Assembly: GCF_001632745.1 (NCBI RefSeq)
Contig: NZ_LQRT01000035.1
Coordinates: 372,001 to 436,000, forward strand
DNA from: Aquimarina aggregata
Lineage (GTDB): Bacteria; Bacteroidota; Bacteroidia; Flavobacteriales; Flavobacteriaceae
Reading direction: 5' to 3'
Length of the DNA stretch: 64,000 nucleotides
Part shown: positions 18,753 through 26,845 of the stretch, piece after piece
Numbering within the stretch: the stretch's first letter is position 1
Layout: the number at the start of each line of letters is the position of its first letter
Program-made: the position numbers and the translations under genes
Notes under the pieces: generated by a model
Database searches by the model: none
What the model saw: the letters and a program-made list of their open reading frames with translations, nothing else
Told to the model about the DNA's origin: nothing

Positions 18753-20687
18753 TTATTCACTTTCCTTGAAAATATCGTTAGGATCTACTAACTGATCTAA
18801 TTGATCTCTAAGGTTTTTATTTAAAAAAGTTAATCCTAACTGATATGACGCATTCATCCAGCCAAAACCACTAGGCGTTATATAATCGAATTCTGTTCCT
18901 ACATTGCCATACTCTGCATATACTTTATGAGTACACTTTACTACATCATATTTTTCGGGAATTGTACCATTATAATTCACTGCATTTTTGGTGATCATCC
19001 ATAGCCATCGATATGCTAACTCTTGTGCTTCTTTTTGATATCCTTGCGCCACTAATCCTCTCCAGATTAACATTTGATGTGGCGCCCACCCGTTTGGATA
19101 ATCCCATTGGCGTTGCGGCGCATTAGGATTATTTGGATCTACAATATTTGCTGTACCTGCTACGCCTCCTTTTTCTACCAAACTAGAAAACAAGTTCTGA
19201 ACCATTCTTGATGCTTGATCATCTGAGCATAACCCAACCCATAACGGATAATAATTTGTAGCAGATGCTATCTTTTGTTGCTTTTTTGTTTCAAAATTAT
19301 AATCATAATACGTACCCGCAGTATCATCCCACATCAATTCATTCATTACATTTTTCCTTTTTTGGGCTCTCTCTAACCAATAGTTGCTACTTAACAACGC
19401 TCCATTATAGTCAAAGCTATTATCAAAGACTTCTTTAATTAAGAAAGCAATATCAAGTTCATATTTATACAACAAACTATTTAATCCTACTGTATTTAAA
19501 TCTATACATAGGTCATCTAACCGATTAGAAGTATCATGACCACTTTCTCTCATTGCTCGGTCATGGGTAAAATAAAGATCTAATGCTTTATCTTTTAATT
19601 CACGGCTTATGTATTTTTTTGTAAACTCTGCAAGGGATAAATTATGCTCTTTTGCATGTTTGCTTAAAATAAAATCAAAATGACCCTCTTCGGTTTCTGG
19701 AGGCACCCCTATACCTTCACCATAAAAACGATTTAGTCCCGTATCTGTTAATCTAATTCCTTTTTTCATCCAAACGGTCTGATATTCTTGTATCACCATT
19801 TTTAGATTTTTAGAAAGCCAAGATTTAGAAATTTCTGGATCATCAAGATAAATTTCTTTGAGTAACGAACTAAAAAAAGGGGGTTGTGTTCTCGTAAGGT
19901 AATAGCTTCTATTGGCATTTAATATCTTACCATAATATTTAATTTGGTACCCGAAATTGTCTGCCATTGCTTTTGCTAAATCTGCTCTACCATCTAGTAA
20001 TAAGCCTACTGATTCGAAATAACTATCCCAGCCATACATTTCATTAAATCGACCTCCTGGAACTACAAAAGGCGTTCCTTTATATATCCCATTAGTAGTG
20101 GTATGAGCAAGATTAAGAATCCCGGATTTGTTATTTAATGTTCTTACATATTCTGGTGTGATTTCTTTTGGTAGCATCTCTACTTTTAGCTTCTCAATTT
20201 CGGTTTCTAGAGATCGAAAATAGGCAGCTGCTTCGGCATCATCATGAGGAATATACAATCGCAAAGTATCGTTATTAGATTTGGTATCGCTCAAAACTCT
20301 AGTTAATCCTTCTTTATCAATAGATCTGGTTAGATTATCCCAAAATCTATTTTTAATTAATCTTGAGATACGATCAGAAGGTTTCTCTTTTATTTTATCA
20401 ATTGCAATCTCTTGACCTTTCTTTGCTATTGCTAATTCCTGAAGTAAATTAGATAAATGATACGTTCCTTCTATTTTATGTGATTTTCCATTGGCATCAA
20501 CAAACTCAAATTGTTTAGGACCTTTATCTTCGATTGTAATTTTTTTATCTCCATCGGTATCTTCTTGGGCAATTAAGGCTTGCAATACCGAGGCATGATC
20601 TTGAACCTGTTGCTTAACCTCATTTTTACAACTTATAAAAATGCTACTCATAACAAGTACACCTATACATCTAACATGTAGTTTCAT
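18753..20687 (-). CDS. Alpha,alpha-trehalase lipoprotein (GH37)
   Basis: Hydrolyses trehalose to two glucose. Both family signatures are present: PGGRFNEMYGWDSYF (residues 210-224) and QWDYPNGWAPHQ (527-538). The catalytic acid is likely D385 in RESGHDTSNR. A lipobox FISC (Cys20) makes it a lipoprotein, probably acting in the periplasm or at the outer membrane. Residues 43-54 read DTDGDKKITIED, an EF-hand-like calcium loop that is unusual ahead of a trehalase domain. Length is 644 residues. Directly upstream is a fragment of a symporter 3' end, suggesting that a transporter gene once lay next to it. Confidence 0.93.
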   Translation of the reverse strand: MKLHVRCIGVLVMSSIFISCKNEVKQQVQDHASVLQALIAQEDTDGDKKITIEDKGPKQFEFVDANGKSHKIEGTYHLSNLLQELAIAKKGQEIAIDKIKEKPSDRISRLIKNRFWDNLTRSIDKEGLTRVLSDTKSNNDTLRLYIPHDDAEAAAYFRSLETEIEKLKVEMLPKEITPEYVRTLNNKSGILNLAHTTTNGIYKGTPFVVPGGRFNEMYGWDSYFESVGLLLDGRADLAKAMADNFGYQIKYYGKILNANRSYYLTRTQPPFFSSLLKEIYLDDPEISKSWLSKNLKMVIQEYQTVWMKKGIRLTDTGLNRFYGEGIGVPPETEEGHFDFILSKHAKEHNLSLAEFTKKYISRELKDKALDLYFTHDRAMRESGHDTSNRLDDLCIDLNTVGLNSLLYKYELDIAFLIKEVFDNSFDYNGALLSSNYWLERAQKRKNVMNELMWDDTAGTYYDYNFETKKQQKIASATNYYPLWVGLCSDDQASRMVQNLFSSLVEKGGVAGTANIVDPNNPNAPQRQWDYPNGWAPHQMLIWRGLVAQGYQKEAQELAYRWLWMITKNAVNYNGTIPEKYDVVKCTHKVYAEYGNVGTEFDYITPSGFGWMNASYQLGLTFLNKNLRDQLDQLVDPNDIFKESE

Positions 20688-20707
20688 AATATCAATCTTT
20701 TATAGCT

Positions 20708-20764
20708 AAAAAAACTTACCAGAACTGCTGTTAAAACTAATAGTAAAAATGATAAAATCCTATA
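20708..20764 (-). pseudogene. Remnant of a sodium/solute symporter 3' end (copy 0)
   Basis: Read on the minus strand this gives YRILSFLLLVLTAVLVSFF, matching the last helix of the symporter at 30225-31943 (YRILSVVLLVLTTVLISFF) at 14 of 19 residues. The frame is interrupted by a stop immediately upstream, so only this tail survives. It ends about 20 bases before the trehalase start. Confidence 0.65.
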
Positions 20765-20811
20765 ATTTTATTTTGGGGACTCGTTATTCTTGTTCAAGAT
20801 CAGTATATCAT

Positions 20812-20842
20812 AAAAAAGATAGCCATCTTCAGTGTGACTATC
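20812..20842 (-). terminator. Intrinsic terminator for the transcript from 21.9 kb
   Basis: On the minus strand GATAGTCA (complement of 20835-20842) pairs with TGGCTATC (complement of 20818-20825) through one G-T wobble and a 9-base loop, followed by six T (20812-20817). It would end the transcript of the gene at 21188-21925, placing the 21-bp repeat array inside that gene's 3' untranslated region. Confidence 0.65.
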
Positions 20843-20897
20843 CTTAATCTACTGGCTATATTTAAAGTATTTATTTATAGTATCATTACATCAAAAA

Positions 20898-21054
20898 CAC
20901 TGGAGATCGAGTAAAAAACATTCAAATTTGAGTATCAAAGACTCAAATTTGAACCAAAAACACTCGAGATCGAGTATAAAACACTTGAATTTGAATATCA
21001 AAGACTCAAAATCCAGCCAAAAACACTCGAACTTGAGTGTTTTTTACTCAAAAG
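20898..21054. repeat. Seven-unit palindromic repeat array with exact 21-bp period
   Basis: Fifteen-base cores begin at 20898, 20919, 20940, 20961, 20982, 21003 and 21024, exactly 21 bases apart, joined by A-rich 6-base linkers. Cores such as CACTCGAGATCGAGT, CACTTGAATTTGAAT and CACTCGAACTTGAGT are themselves near-palindromic (ACTyrA...TyrAGT). A degraded half unit (ACTCAAAAG) follows at 21046. Units 4-6 repeat units 1-3 more closely than their immediate neighbours, giving a 63-bp higher-order repeat. The array is open in one frame on the plus strand as heptads such as IKDSNLN and QKHSRSS, but there is no start codon. It is not CRISPR-like. Confidence 0.9.
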
Positions 21055-21104
21055 ATTACCTATTTTTTATTTTCTAGAAAAGCGTTATTTTAAAAGTGAA
21101 GGGA

Positions 21105-21145
21105 ACAGACAGTTACTTCTGGTTAAATGTGGGTTAACGGTCTGT
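21105..21145. other. Hairpin in the intergenic region downstream of the ParB-like gene
   Basis: ACAGACAGTTA (21105-21115) pairs with TAACGGTCTGT (21135-21145) with one mismatch and a 19-base loop. No T-run follows, so it is not an intrinsic terminator. The stretch after it (about 21134-21162) resembles 22300-22330. With the array, the terminator and the symporter remnant, this accounts for most of the 500-base gap 20688-21187. Confidence 0.5.
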
Positions 21146-21187
21146 ATAAACTACGTTTTAATACCACATACATTTTGTTATAGGTTT

Positions 21188-21925
21188 TTATACTTCATTA
21201 TATGGTATCATGGAAAAACCAGCTTTCCAAGATGCATAAATTCTATGTCGTCCTTGAAACAACTCATACCCGATATCACCTCTAGTTACTTCTATTGGAT
21301 AGACAGGTCGTCTTTGTGTGAATTCCTCCATGATATTTGCAACCTTAGATGTGTCTATATTTCTATTCGATTCTTTTTTCTCCCCAAACCTTTCAAGCAT
21401 GTCAAGTGCTGCTTCAATAGTAAGATATCCTGATGTCACCTTATCTTTGTAAAAATCATACGATTTCCCACCTAAGTTAGCAATTCCAGGTCTTTCCTCA
21501 CTTAAGTATTCCGACATATCCGCTTTCTGAGTAAGAAGTTCGTCTAAATAATAACCTTCCCCTGGTTCATAAAACAAAATTTTATCAGTTCCTTTAATTT
21601 GATACTCTCCGTATTTTGCAAGTTTAATTAATATCAATTGAGGATAGTCTGAGTCATGAAATTCATTATTATTTTCATTCTTTTTTGGAAAGAGTTGAAT
21701 AGTTTTCTTCCCAACTGAATAATTATTAGCCCTCATCTGCAATTGAGCAGCTTGTTTAGCTTGAGGACTATTATTCGCCATCCCCTGGAGTTTCCTTTGA
21801 GCAACAGCTTCAGGTCTATTATCTACAAAGTAAAAAGTGGAATCACTACTGCTCTTTTTTAGGACAACAGAATTCGCGACCGATTGGCTTTTGTTCTCTT
21901 GAGTTTTGTCAGCGTGAGTATTCAT
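21188..21925 (-). CDS. eCIS/DUF4157-type leader protein with ParB-like C-terminal domain
   Basis: A 245-residue protein without signal peptide. Residues 33-77 (FVDNRPEAVAQRKLQGMANN, then SPQAKQAAQLQMRANNYS and an IQL) match, as I know it, the disordered leader found on Bacteroidota proteins with the DUF4157 'eCIS core' domain and on other putative toxin or effector proteins. The C-terminus has QGRHRIYASWKAGFSMIPY (224-242), which resembles the ParB/sulfiredoxin-fold motif G-x-H-R-x-x-A-x-x-x-x-G-x-x-x-I-P. The middle is unrecognised. I infer an effector or toxin-like protein with a possible nucleotide-dependent or nuclease domain. No contractile injection structural genes lie nearby, and no immunity gene is recognisable. 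Confidence 0.6.
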   Translation of the reverse strand: MNTHADKTQENKSQSVANSVVLKKSSSDSTFYFVDNRPEAVAQRKLQGMANNSPQAKQAAQLQMRANNYSVGKKTIQLFPKKNENNNEFHDSDYPQLILIKLAKYGEYQIKGTDKILFYEPGEGYYLDELLTQKADMSEYLSEERPGIANLGGKSYDFYKDKVTSGYLTIEAALDMLERFGEKKESNRNIDTSKVANIMEEFTQRRPVYPIEVTRGDIGYELFQGRHRIYASWKAGFSMIPYNEV

Positions 21926-21959
21926 AATTTTACTTTTCAGGTTTTGATTAATGCCTATA

Positions 21960-22304
21960 AAACTGTTGCATAATTACTATGGCAACTATATTTCTTTAGC
22001 ATCAAGTATATAGCTACTATGCCTATATTCCTTTTATGATCTTAAAGCTCATAAAACTAAACTTATCTTTTAAGAATTGATTACGGAAATCCACATAGGT
22101 CCTTAAAAAGCTACACCTATAAAATTAATACCGTTTACGAAAAAAATGTATTAAAACAGTAGCTAACACTAACAGTACAACAGATAAAATCCTATAGTTT
22201 TTATACCATAGCAAGCTGGCAAGTTCTTTAGTTTCTTCTGTAAACATTTTCTTTTTGTAGGTATACTCTACAATTTGTTCTTCAGATTGTTGCTTGGTAG
22301 TAAC
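21960..22304 (-). repeat. Duplicated symporter tail and 3' flank (copy 1)
   Basis: This segment aligns along nearly its whole length with 30064-30395, the 3' flank and end of the symporter gene. Shared stretches include CATAAAACTAAACTTATC, TTAAGAATT and CTAACACTAACAGTACAACA. It fills most of the 430-base gap between the ParB-like gene and the lipoprotein gene. The coding part is listed separately as a pseudogene. Confidence 0.85.
22125..22304 (-). pseudogene. Symporter C-terminal fragment (copy 1)
   Basis: The minus-strand translation runs VTTKQQSEEQIVEYTYKKK, FTEETKELASLLWYKNYRI and LSVVLLVLATVLIHFFRKRY, then stop. It is nearly identical to the last 52 residues of the symporter at 30225-31943, with the end altered from SFFW to HFFRKRY. 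No start or upstream transporter domains are present, so it is a broken duplicate. Confidence 0.85.
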
Positions 22305-22356
22305 GGTTTGACTAAACTGCGTTTCAATTCAGTTTATGTGGTATTGTGCGCTGTTT

Positions 22357-22842
22357 TTATTCATTTGTGATTATTTTGTTCAAGCATCTAGTAATTGCTT
22401 CTCGAATGTCATCTGCTTCAGTAGAACCTTGTCCTTCCGCTGTGCATGAACAAATAAGTGAATTAGTTGTTGATGATATAAACTGTATAGTAACTTCTAT
22501 TGTATAACCACCTAATCCTGTATTTCTTCTACCACTTTCTCCGTAGTTAATAATCAAGGTTTTCCTAGATATATCATCTTTCAATTCTGGTATTAAAATA
22601 TATCCTTGTTTTGCTAATATCCCTGTAATAACATCTCTTGGATTAACACTCTTACTAGTTGAATAATATTGTCCATTGATTGATGCTCCAGTACTCGAAG
22701 TCAGACTCTTTGTTTGAGAAATGTAAACATATTTATAATCCTTAATCTCTCCATTTTTTATTGCAGTTGCTGGTTTCAAACTAGCACAACTTATTATCGC
22801 TAAACAAAGGACAAATAATGTAACAATTTGATTTATTTTCAT
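22357..22842 (-). CDS. Small lipoprotein of unknown function
   Basis: A 161-residue lipoprotein: signal MKINQIVTLFVLCLAIISC with lipid cysteine C19, then a mature part of about 140 residues. The middle has a YVYISQTKSLTSSTG strand, a GLGGYTIEVTIQFIS strand and a CSCTAEGQGSTEADDIREAI segment with an amphipathic C-terminal helix. I do not recognise a named family. The alternating strands suggest a small alpha/beta periplasmic or outer-membrane fold. It is bracketed on both sides by duplicated symporter-tail segments, so it may have been carried or trapped during those duplications. Confidence 0.75.
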   Translation of the reverse strand: MKINQIVTLFVLCLAIISCASLKPATAIKNGEIKDYKYVYISQTKSLTSSTGASINGQYYSTSKSVNPRDVITGILAKQGYILIPELKDDISRKTLIINYGESGRRNTGLGGYTIEVTIQFISSTTNSLICSCTAEGQGSTEADDIREAITRCLNKIITNE

Positions 22843-22894
22843 CTGTATTATTTTTAAAATCTAATTCAGTTGTTCTCGAATTGCGCACAACACT

Positions 22895-23148
22895 CTTATA
22901 TAGCTACTATGCCTATATTCCTTATATGCTCTTTAACCCATAAAACTAAACTTATCTTTTAAGAATTCATTACGGAAATCCACATAAGCACTTAAAAAGT
23001 TATATACACAAGATAAATACCTTTTACCAAAAAATCCTTTTAAAACATTGGTTAAAAAATGTAATTTGTTAAGCGCTACTACAAGATCATAAATAAAGTA
23101 CAAGGACCACCAATTCATAGGCTAACAAATGCATCATTACCATTGCGT
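22895..23148 (-). pseudogene. Decayed symporter fragment and 3' flank (copy 2)
   Basis: Bases 22895-23038 match the symporter 3' flank (parent near 30108-30235) and about 23053-23148 match coding bases near 30453-30566. The intervening C-terminal coding part is deleted. A further 19-base deletion lies between two ATCAT repeats of the parent. The residual translation WWSLYFIYDLVVALNKLHFL echoes ALFMILSLKYDLVIELNELHFL of the intact protein. A 61-codon frame here (22933-23118) is therefore not a real gene. Confidence 0.75.
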
Positions 23149-23250
23149 TCCCCCTTTAAGATATCTCTTTTGAATATATTGATCGATACTTTTATATTAA
23201 CAACTTACATTTTAAAAAAAACTATACAACGCATAAGACATAAAACAATT

Positions 23251-24654
23251 TTATTCATTTGATTTTAAAATATTTTTTATCTCCTCGATCTTTGCTTTAG
23301 CATTTCCGTTAGTTCCACCTAACTCAACCGCTTTATTATAATTTTTAAGTGCTAAATCATATTGTTTATTTGTATAGTAAGCTTCTCCTAAACTATCATA
23401 CAAGTTTGCATTATCAGGAAATTCAGAAACAGCTAATTTGAATATTTCAATACTTGCATTCATCTTTTTTGATGTCAATAAATCATACCCAAGTCCATTT
23501 AATTCATTAGGATTTTCAAAGTCGTAGATCTCTAAACTGCTTTTTTTCAAGTCATAATAATACTGAATGCCCAACTCAATGTTTTCATGGCATTTTTTAC
23601 GAATTTGTCTATAAATAGATTTCTTGGGTAAACTAAAAGATTTCCCTTTCATTATATTATGTACAGATTCAATTATTTCAAAGCTTTTGCTTTTATTGTT
23701 GGACATTAAAAGAACATTGAGGTCATCCTTAAATTCACTAATAAAAGCTGCTTCAAATTGATAGAATTGACCACCATGACTATGAGTTTCGAATAAATCA
23801 TCAGATGAGCCAAGAATAGACCTTTGGTTTTCAAAATATTGGTTCTTTAGAAGCGATTTTAAGGATTCTCTAGAAATAAGTTTGTAATTGTGCAAAGCCG
23901 TAATCCATGTATTCAAATCATCGATTGAGACCCATAACCAACCTTTACTTGGGGGCATCTCTGCAGTATTTTGCTTATGTACATCAAAACATCTAACCCT
24001 ATTTGGATAATCATAATCAAGATCAAACCCTACATTTGTCATTTTTAAAGGAATAATAATATTCTCCTTCGCAAACTCTTGAAATGTCTTTTTTGAAGCA
24101 TTTTCGATAATCTTTTTTTGAAGAAAAATACTATTGTTATTATAATTAAAACCTGTACCCGGCTCAAACAGCAAACTAGGTAGCAATTGTAAACCTTCTA
24201 AGATACCTTTATCATTTTTTACATTAGCATAATCTATTTGAGGAATCCCACTAGTAAAGTTTAAAAGATGCTTTATGGTGACTTTTTCAGACCACGCTGG
24301 TAGCTCTAAATCAAATTGAGAAAGTTTGTCATCTAAATGTAAATCGCCTTTTTCAATTAACATCATAATAGAAACGGCAACAAATTCTTTTGCAATAGAA
24401 CCCGGACTAAAAATAGATTTTTTTGTCAGTTCAGTTTGTCCTGAACCGTCTGTGTATCCAAATGATTTTTGATACACAATAGAATCATTCCTCGTAACTA
24501 ACACATTGCCATTATAAATACCTCTTTCAAAACTAATCTGCATAAGCGAATCAATGGTTTCATTGTATTTTGAAAAGGGTTGAGTTTCTTGTTTTTGTGC
24601 GTTACTACATCCTAAAAAAGATAAAGAAAGGATAAGAATAATGTATTTTTTCAT
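23251..24654 (-). CDS. Serine hydrolase (beta-lactamase/PBP class C fold) with TPR tail
   Basis: A 467-residue lipoprotein (lipobox FLGC, Cys16). The serine-hydrolase domain (about 30-340) has S86-I-A-K89 as the SxxK nucleophile motif, Y171-N-N as YxN and HSHGGQ near 290 in place of KTG. The C-terminal 80 residues form two tetratricopeptide repeats (NLYDSLGEAYYTNKQYDLAL and neighbours). This layout is frequent in Bacteroidota and usually means an esterase, D-aminopeptidase or penicillin-binding-like enzyme rather than a true beta-lactamase. It stands alone with loose spacing. Confidence 0.85.
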   Translation of the reverse strand: MKKYIILILSLSFLGCSNAQKQETQPFSKYNETIDSLMQISFERGIYNGNVLVTRNDSIVYQKSFGYTDGSGQTELTKKSIFSPGSIAKEFVAVSIMMLIEKGDLHLDDKLSQFDLELPAWSEKVTIKHLLNFTSGIPQIDYANVKNDKGILEGLQLLPSLLFEPGTGFNYNNNSIFLQKKIIENASKKTFQEFAKENIIIPLKMTNVGFDLDYDYPNRVRCFDVHKQNTAEMPPSKGWLWVSIDDLNTWITALHNYKLISRESLKSLLKNQYFENQRSILGSSDDLFETHSHGGQFYQFEAAFISEFKDDLNVLLMSNNKSKSFEIIESVHNIMKGKSFSLPKKSIYRQIRKKCHENIELGIQYYYDLKKSSLEIYDFENPNELNGLGYDLLTSKKMNASIEIFKLAVSEFPDNANLYDSLGEAYYTNKQYDLALKNYNKAVELGGTNGNAKAKIEEIKNILKSNE

Positions 24655-24784
24655 ATTTATATGGTTTTAGATACAAAGGATAAGATAGTTTTGAAATTGT
24701 TACAATTTTTTATAATCTCGCCTCAAATTTTCAATTTAAAAGGTTCGCTATAAAGCTTGGTTGTTCGGTTATTTTTATACATAA

Positions 24785-24982
24785 TTATTTTGAATTACAC
24801 AGCCTTACTTTCAGGACGGGGTAGCTATAAATAAAGGGGAACTGACTGGCCGTAGTTAAATTCGTATTTCTGTACGTATGTTGATTAGATACTATGAATA
24901 GTATTTTGTCTTGTTCTTTCCTTGGGCTTTTACATCCGATTAGCATAGACAGGGTTAATAAAAGGAATGTTATTTTTCGCAT
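24785..24982 (-). pseudogene. Truncated lipoprotein, N-terminus of a DJ-1/PfpI-type protein
   Basis: Sixty-five codons: a lipoprotein signal (MRKITFLLLTLSMLIGC, Cys17) followed by KILFIVSNQHTYRNTNLTTA. This resembles the first beta strand and loop of secreted class I glutamine-amidotransferase-like (DJ-1/PfpI) proteins, which are normally over 200 residues. The rest is absent and the following DNA shows no continuation in another frame. I read it as a gene remnant; a genuine small lipoprotein is the alternative. Confidence 0.5.
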
Positions 24983-25156
24983 ACGATATTAATTTATTGT
25001 AATATGCAATCATTCCTATTTAAAAAGGTTTTCTATTATAAATCCGTACTACTACTATGTAAATAAAGACTTTTAATTGGTTTCCTTTTGAGGGTTTTGT
25101 TTGAGATACAGTATATAGGTACAGTGCTGATCCAATTAATACATAAGCAGAGAGCC

Positions 25157-25366
25157 CTATTTAAACAAAACACTAAATAAATTTGAATTAAAAAATAAGA
25201 ATACAGATTTGATAATTCTTATACACAAGACCAGCAGTAATAACGCTAAAAAGTAATTTAAAAACTTTTTCCTTTGTATGACAATAGCAAAGTAGAGCGA
25301 TACTAAAAATCCATTAAATACTCCTAAAGCACTAAAAAAAGAAGATGAGTTGGTTTCAAAATTCAT
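25157..25366 (-). pseudogene. N-terminal remnant of a membrane-anchored AraC-type regulator
   Basis: Sixty-nine codons: FFSALGVFNGFLVSLYFAIV, then NYFLALLLLVLCIRIIKSVF. This pattern is typical of the first two helices of Bacteroidota transcription factors that have seven membrane helices ahead of an AraC HTH. The remaining helices and DNA-binding domain (about 300 residues) are missing. It lies between two other truncated genes. Confidence 0.5.
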
Positions 25367-25502
25367 TTATATAATTTGATTATTTTTTAAAGATTTCAAC
25401 TGTTTGTTCTAATATTTGCTAACGGACTTGTGTATGAAACGTTGCGCGCAAAAAGGCACTAACTTTTCGGATTAACACAGAACTGAATGTTATATTGTGT
25501 TT

Positions 25503-25856
25503 TTATTTCACTTTTGCAAATGCCATTTTCATAGCGAGTCCAGTCAATACAGAAGCCATAAACCATTTTTGTATTCTTAACCAAATTGGTTTTTTCGAGA
25601 ACCAACTTGCCATTTTAGCAGCTGATATGACGATCAGAAAATTAACTAAAAAACTTATTATTGTTTGTATAATTCCTAGTTGAAAACTTTGACTTAATAC
25701 AGAGCCATATTCAGGTTTTATAAATTGAGGAAAAAATGAAAGATAAAATATTGCCATTTTGGGATTCAAGATATTTGTCAAAAGCCCAATATTAAAGAGT
25801 TTAAAAGGTCTATCCGATTTTAAGTTTTGGTTAGCGTCAAAAATTTTGTTGTTTGT
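25503..25856 (-). pseudogene. C-terminal half of a LysE/RhtB-family exporter
   Basis: The frame is open for 118 codons from a stop at 25857. It contains FNIGLLTNILNPKMAIFYLS, FFPQFIKPEYGS and three C-terminal helices typical of LysE amino-acid exporters. The N-terminal half (about 90 residues, including the first helices) is absent, and the only start is a TTG at 25781 inside the conserved region. It is therefore most likely a broken gene. Confidence 0.65.
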
Positions 25857-25946
25857 TTACTTTAGTTTAGCTTTTAAAATCAAATTACGTTTATGTTAAT
25901 TCTCGGTTTATAATATAATTTTGTAAGGTTGCATTTCCAGTTCTTG

Positions 25947-26531
25947 TCACCAATAATCTAATTTATTATTTTTTGCAGCAATCAACAAGCCTGGTTCTAT
26001 AAGAGCGGTGATGATAGAATGAGCAATTATACAAGGCGCTAAACTTCGCTCAGAAATTACATATACAATTGCTAAGGCAACGCCTAATAAAGATGTAGAA
26101 ATAAAAGCATTTATTCCTGCCTTTATATTTTTTATTCCCCACATAAGATGAATAATTCCAAAAGCAAAACCAGATAATATAACTTGCAATACTATAGAAT
26201 AATCGTGTGAGTTGAGATAATCTATAATCCATTTTCTGTAAATTATCTCTTCCATTATTCCTGCAAAGATAGCTGCCAAAATTGCGACTACTTTCAGTTT
26301 ATCCATTCTGAACATATAGTTCTTTACATCTGATAGTTTTGAAGCACTATAGCAATATATAATTATTGTAAGTAGTGCCAATGCCCAACCTAAAATAGTT
26401 CCACTATTGCCATTTATAAAGCCTAGATACGATAAAAAGCCAATAGGATTAGAAAAAAAATTAACTATAACAAATGAACCCCATAAAACAATCATGGATA
26501 TTAGAATAATATAAATTGACCTATTTTTCAC
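25947..26531 (-). CDS. CPBP-family intramembrane metalloprotease
   Basis: A 194-residue membrane protein with six or so helices. The abortive-infection/CPBP active-site motifs are visible: E94-E95-xxx-R99 in GIMEEIIYRKW, F124xxxH128 in FGIIHLMWG, and a third His in IIAHSIITALIEPG near 176. Related proteins are CAAX-type prenyl proteases in eukaryotes and bacteriocin-immunity or unknown membrane proteases in bacteria. No bacteriocin gene is visible. It is alone within the accessory region. Confidence 0.85.
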   Translation of the reverse strand: MKNRSIYIILISMIVLWGSFVIVNFFSNPIGFLSYLGFINGNSGTILGWALALLTIIIYCYSASKLSDVKNYMFRMDKLKVVAILAAIFAGIMEEIIYRKWIIDYLNSHDYSIVLQVILSGFAFGIIHLMWGIKNIKAGINAFISTSLLGVALAIVYVISERSLAPCIIAHSIITALIEPGLLIAAKNNKLDYW

Positions 26532-26636
26532 AGAATTTGTTTTAATTGGTAGTTAATACTTAAGATATATATCTTAATTTACTTAAAAGCTACTACACAA
26601 ATTAGCAACCTATTTAGTTCTACGAGAATATTTTTG

Positions 26637-26825
26637 CTAACGTCTAGCATAAGAGACTTAGGCCCGGTGATAAACGATACGTTTCGTATTGGCATTGAGC
26701 CAAATATAAATATTTGCTTTTAGCTTTTTTCTCATAAACACCAAATTTTATATTTGACGACTTTGCCAATACGTACAGACCTTTTAGATACTAAAGTCCT
26801 ATATATTTTCTTATACATTGTTGTT
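26637..26825. repeat. Intergenic imperfect inverted-repeat element, about 190 bp
   Basis: This element fills much of the 314-base gap between the CPBP and epoxide hydrolase genes. Collinear paired blocks are CGTATTGGCA (26685-26694) with TGCCAATACG (26764-26773), CAAATATAAA (26701-26710) with TTTATATTTG (26747-26756), ATAAGA (26649-26654) with TCTTAT (26809-26814), and GACTT (26655-26659) with AAGTC (26794-26798). The ends read TTTGCTAACG and CATTGTTG. It would fold as one long interrupted hairpin, like a MITE or an attC-like site. No transposase or integrase is nearby. Confidence 0.6.
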
Positions 26826-26845
26826 CGTTTGTGCTTAGTAGTCCA

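Noticed and set aside
20898..21054. CRISPR array
   Set aside because: Repeats are 21-bp palindromic units with only 6-base A-rich linkers, no unique spacers and no cas genes.
20838..21075. A small heptad-repeat protein on the plus strand across the 21-bp array
   Set aside because: The frame is open but has no ATG or good GTG/TTG start, and the base-level palindromes explain the periodicity better.
22933..23118. A 61-codon gene
   Set aside because: It is the decayed copy of the symporter coding end and flank, with two deletions relative to 30064-30566.
26637..26825. A bona fide integron attC site
   Set aside because: The ends do not match the RYYYAAC / GTTRRRY core and there is no intI in the window, so only the general description is kept.
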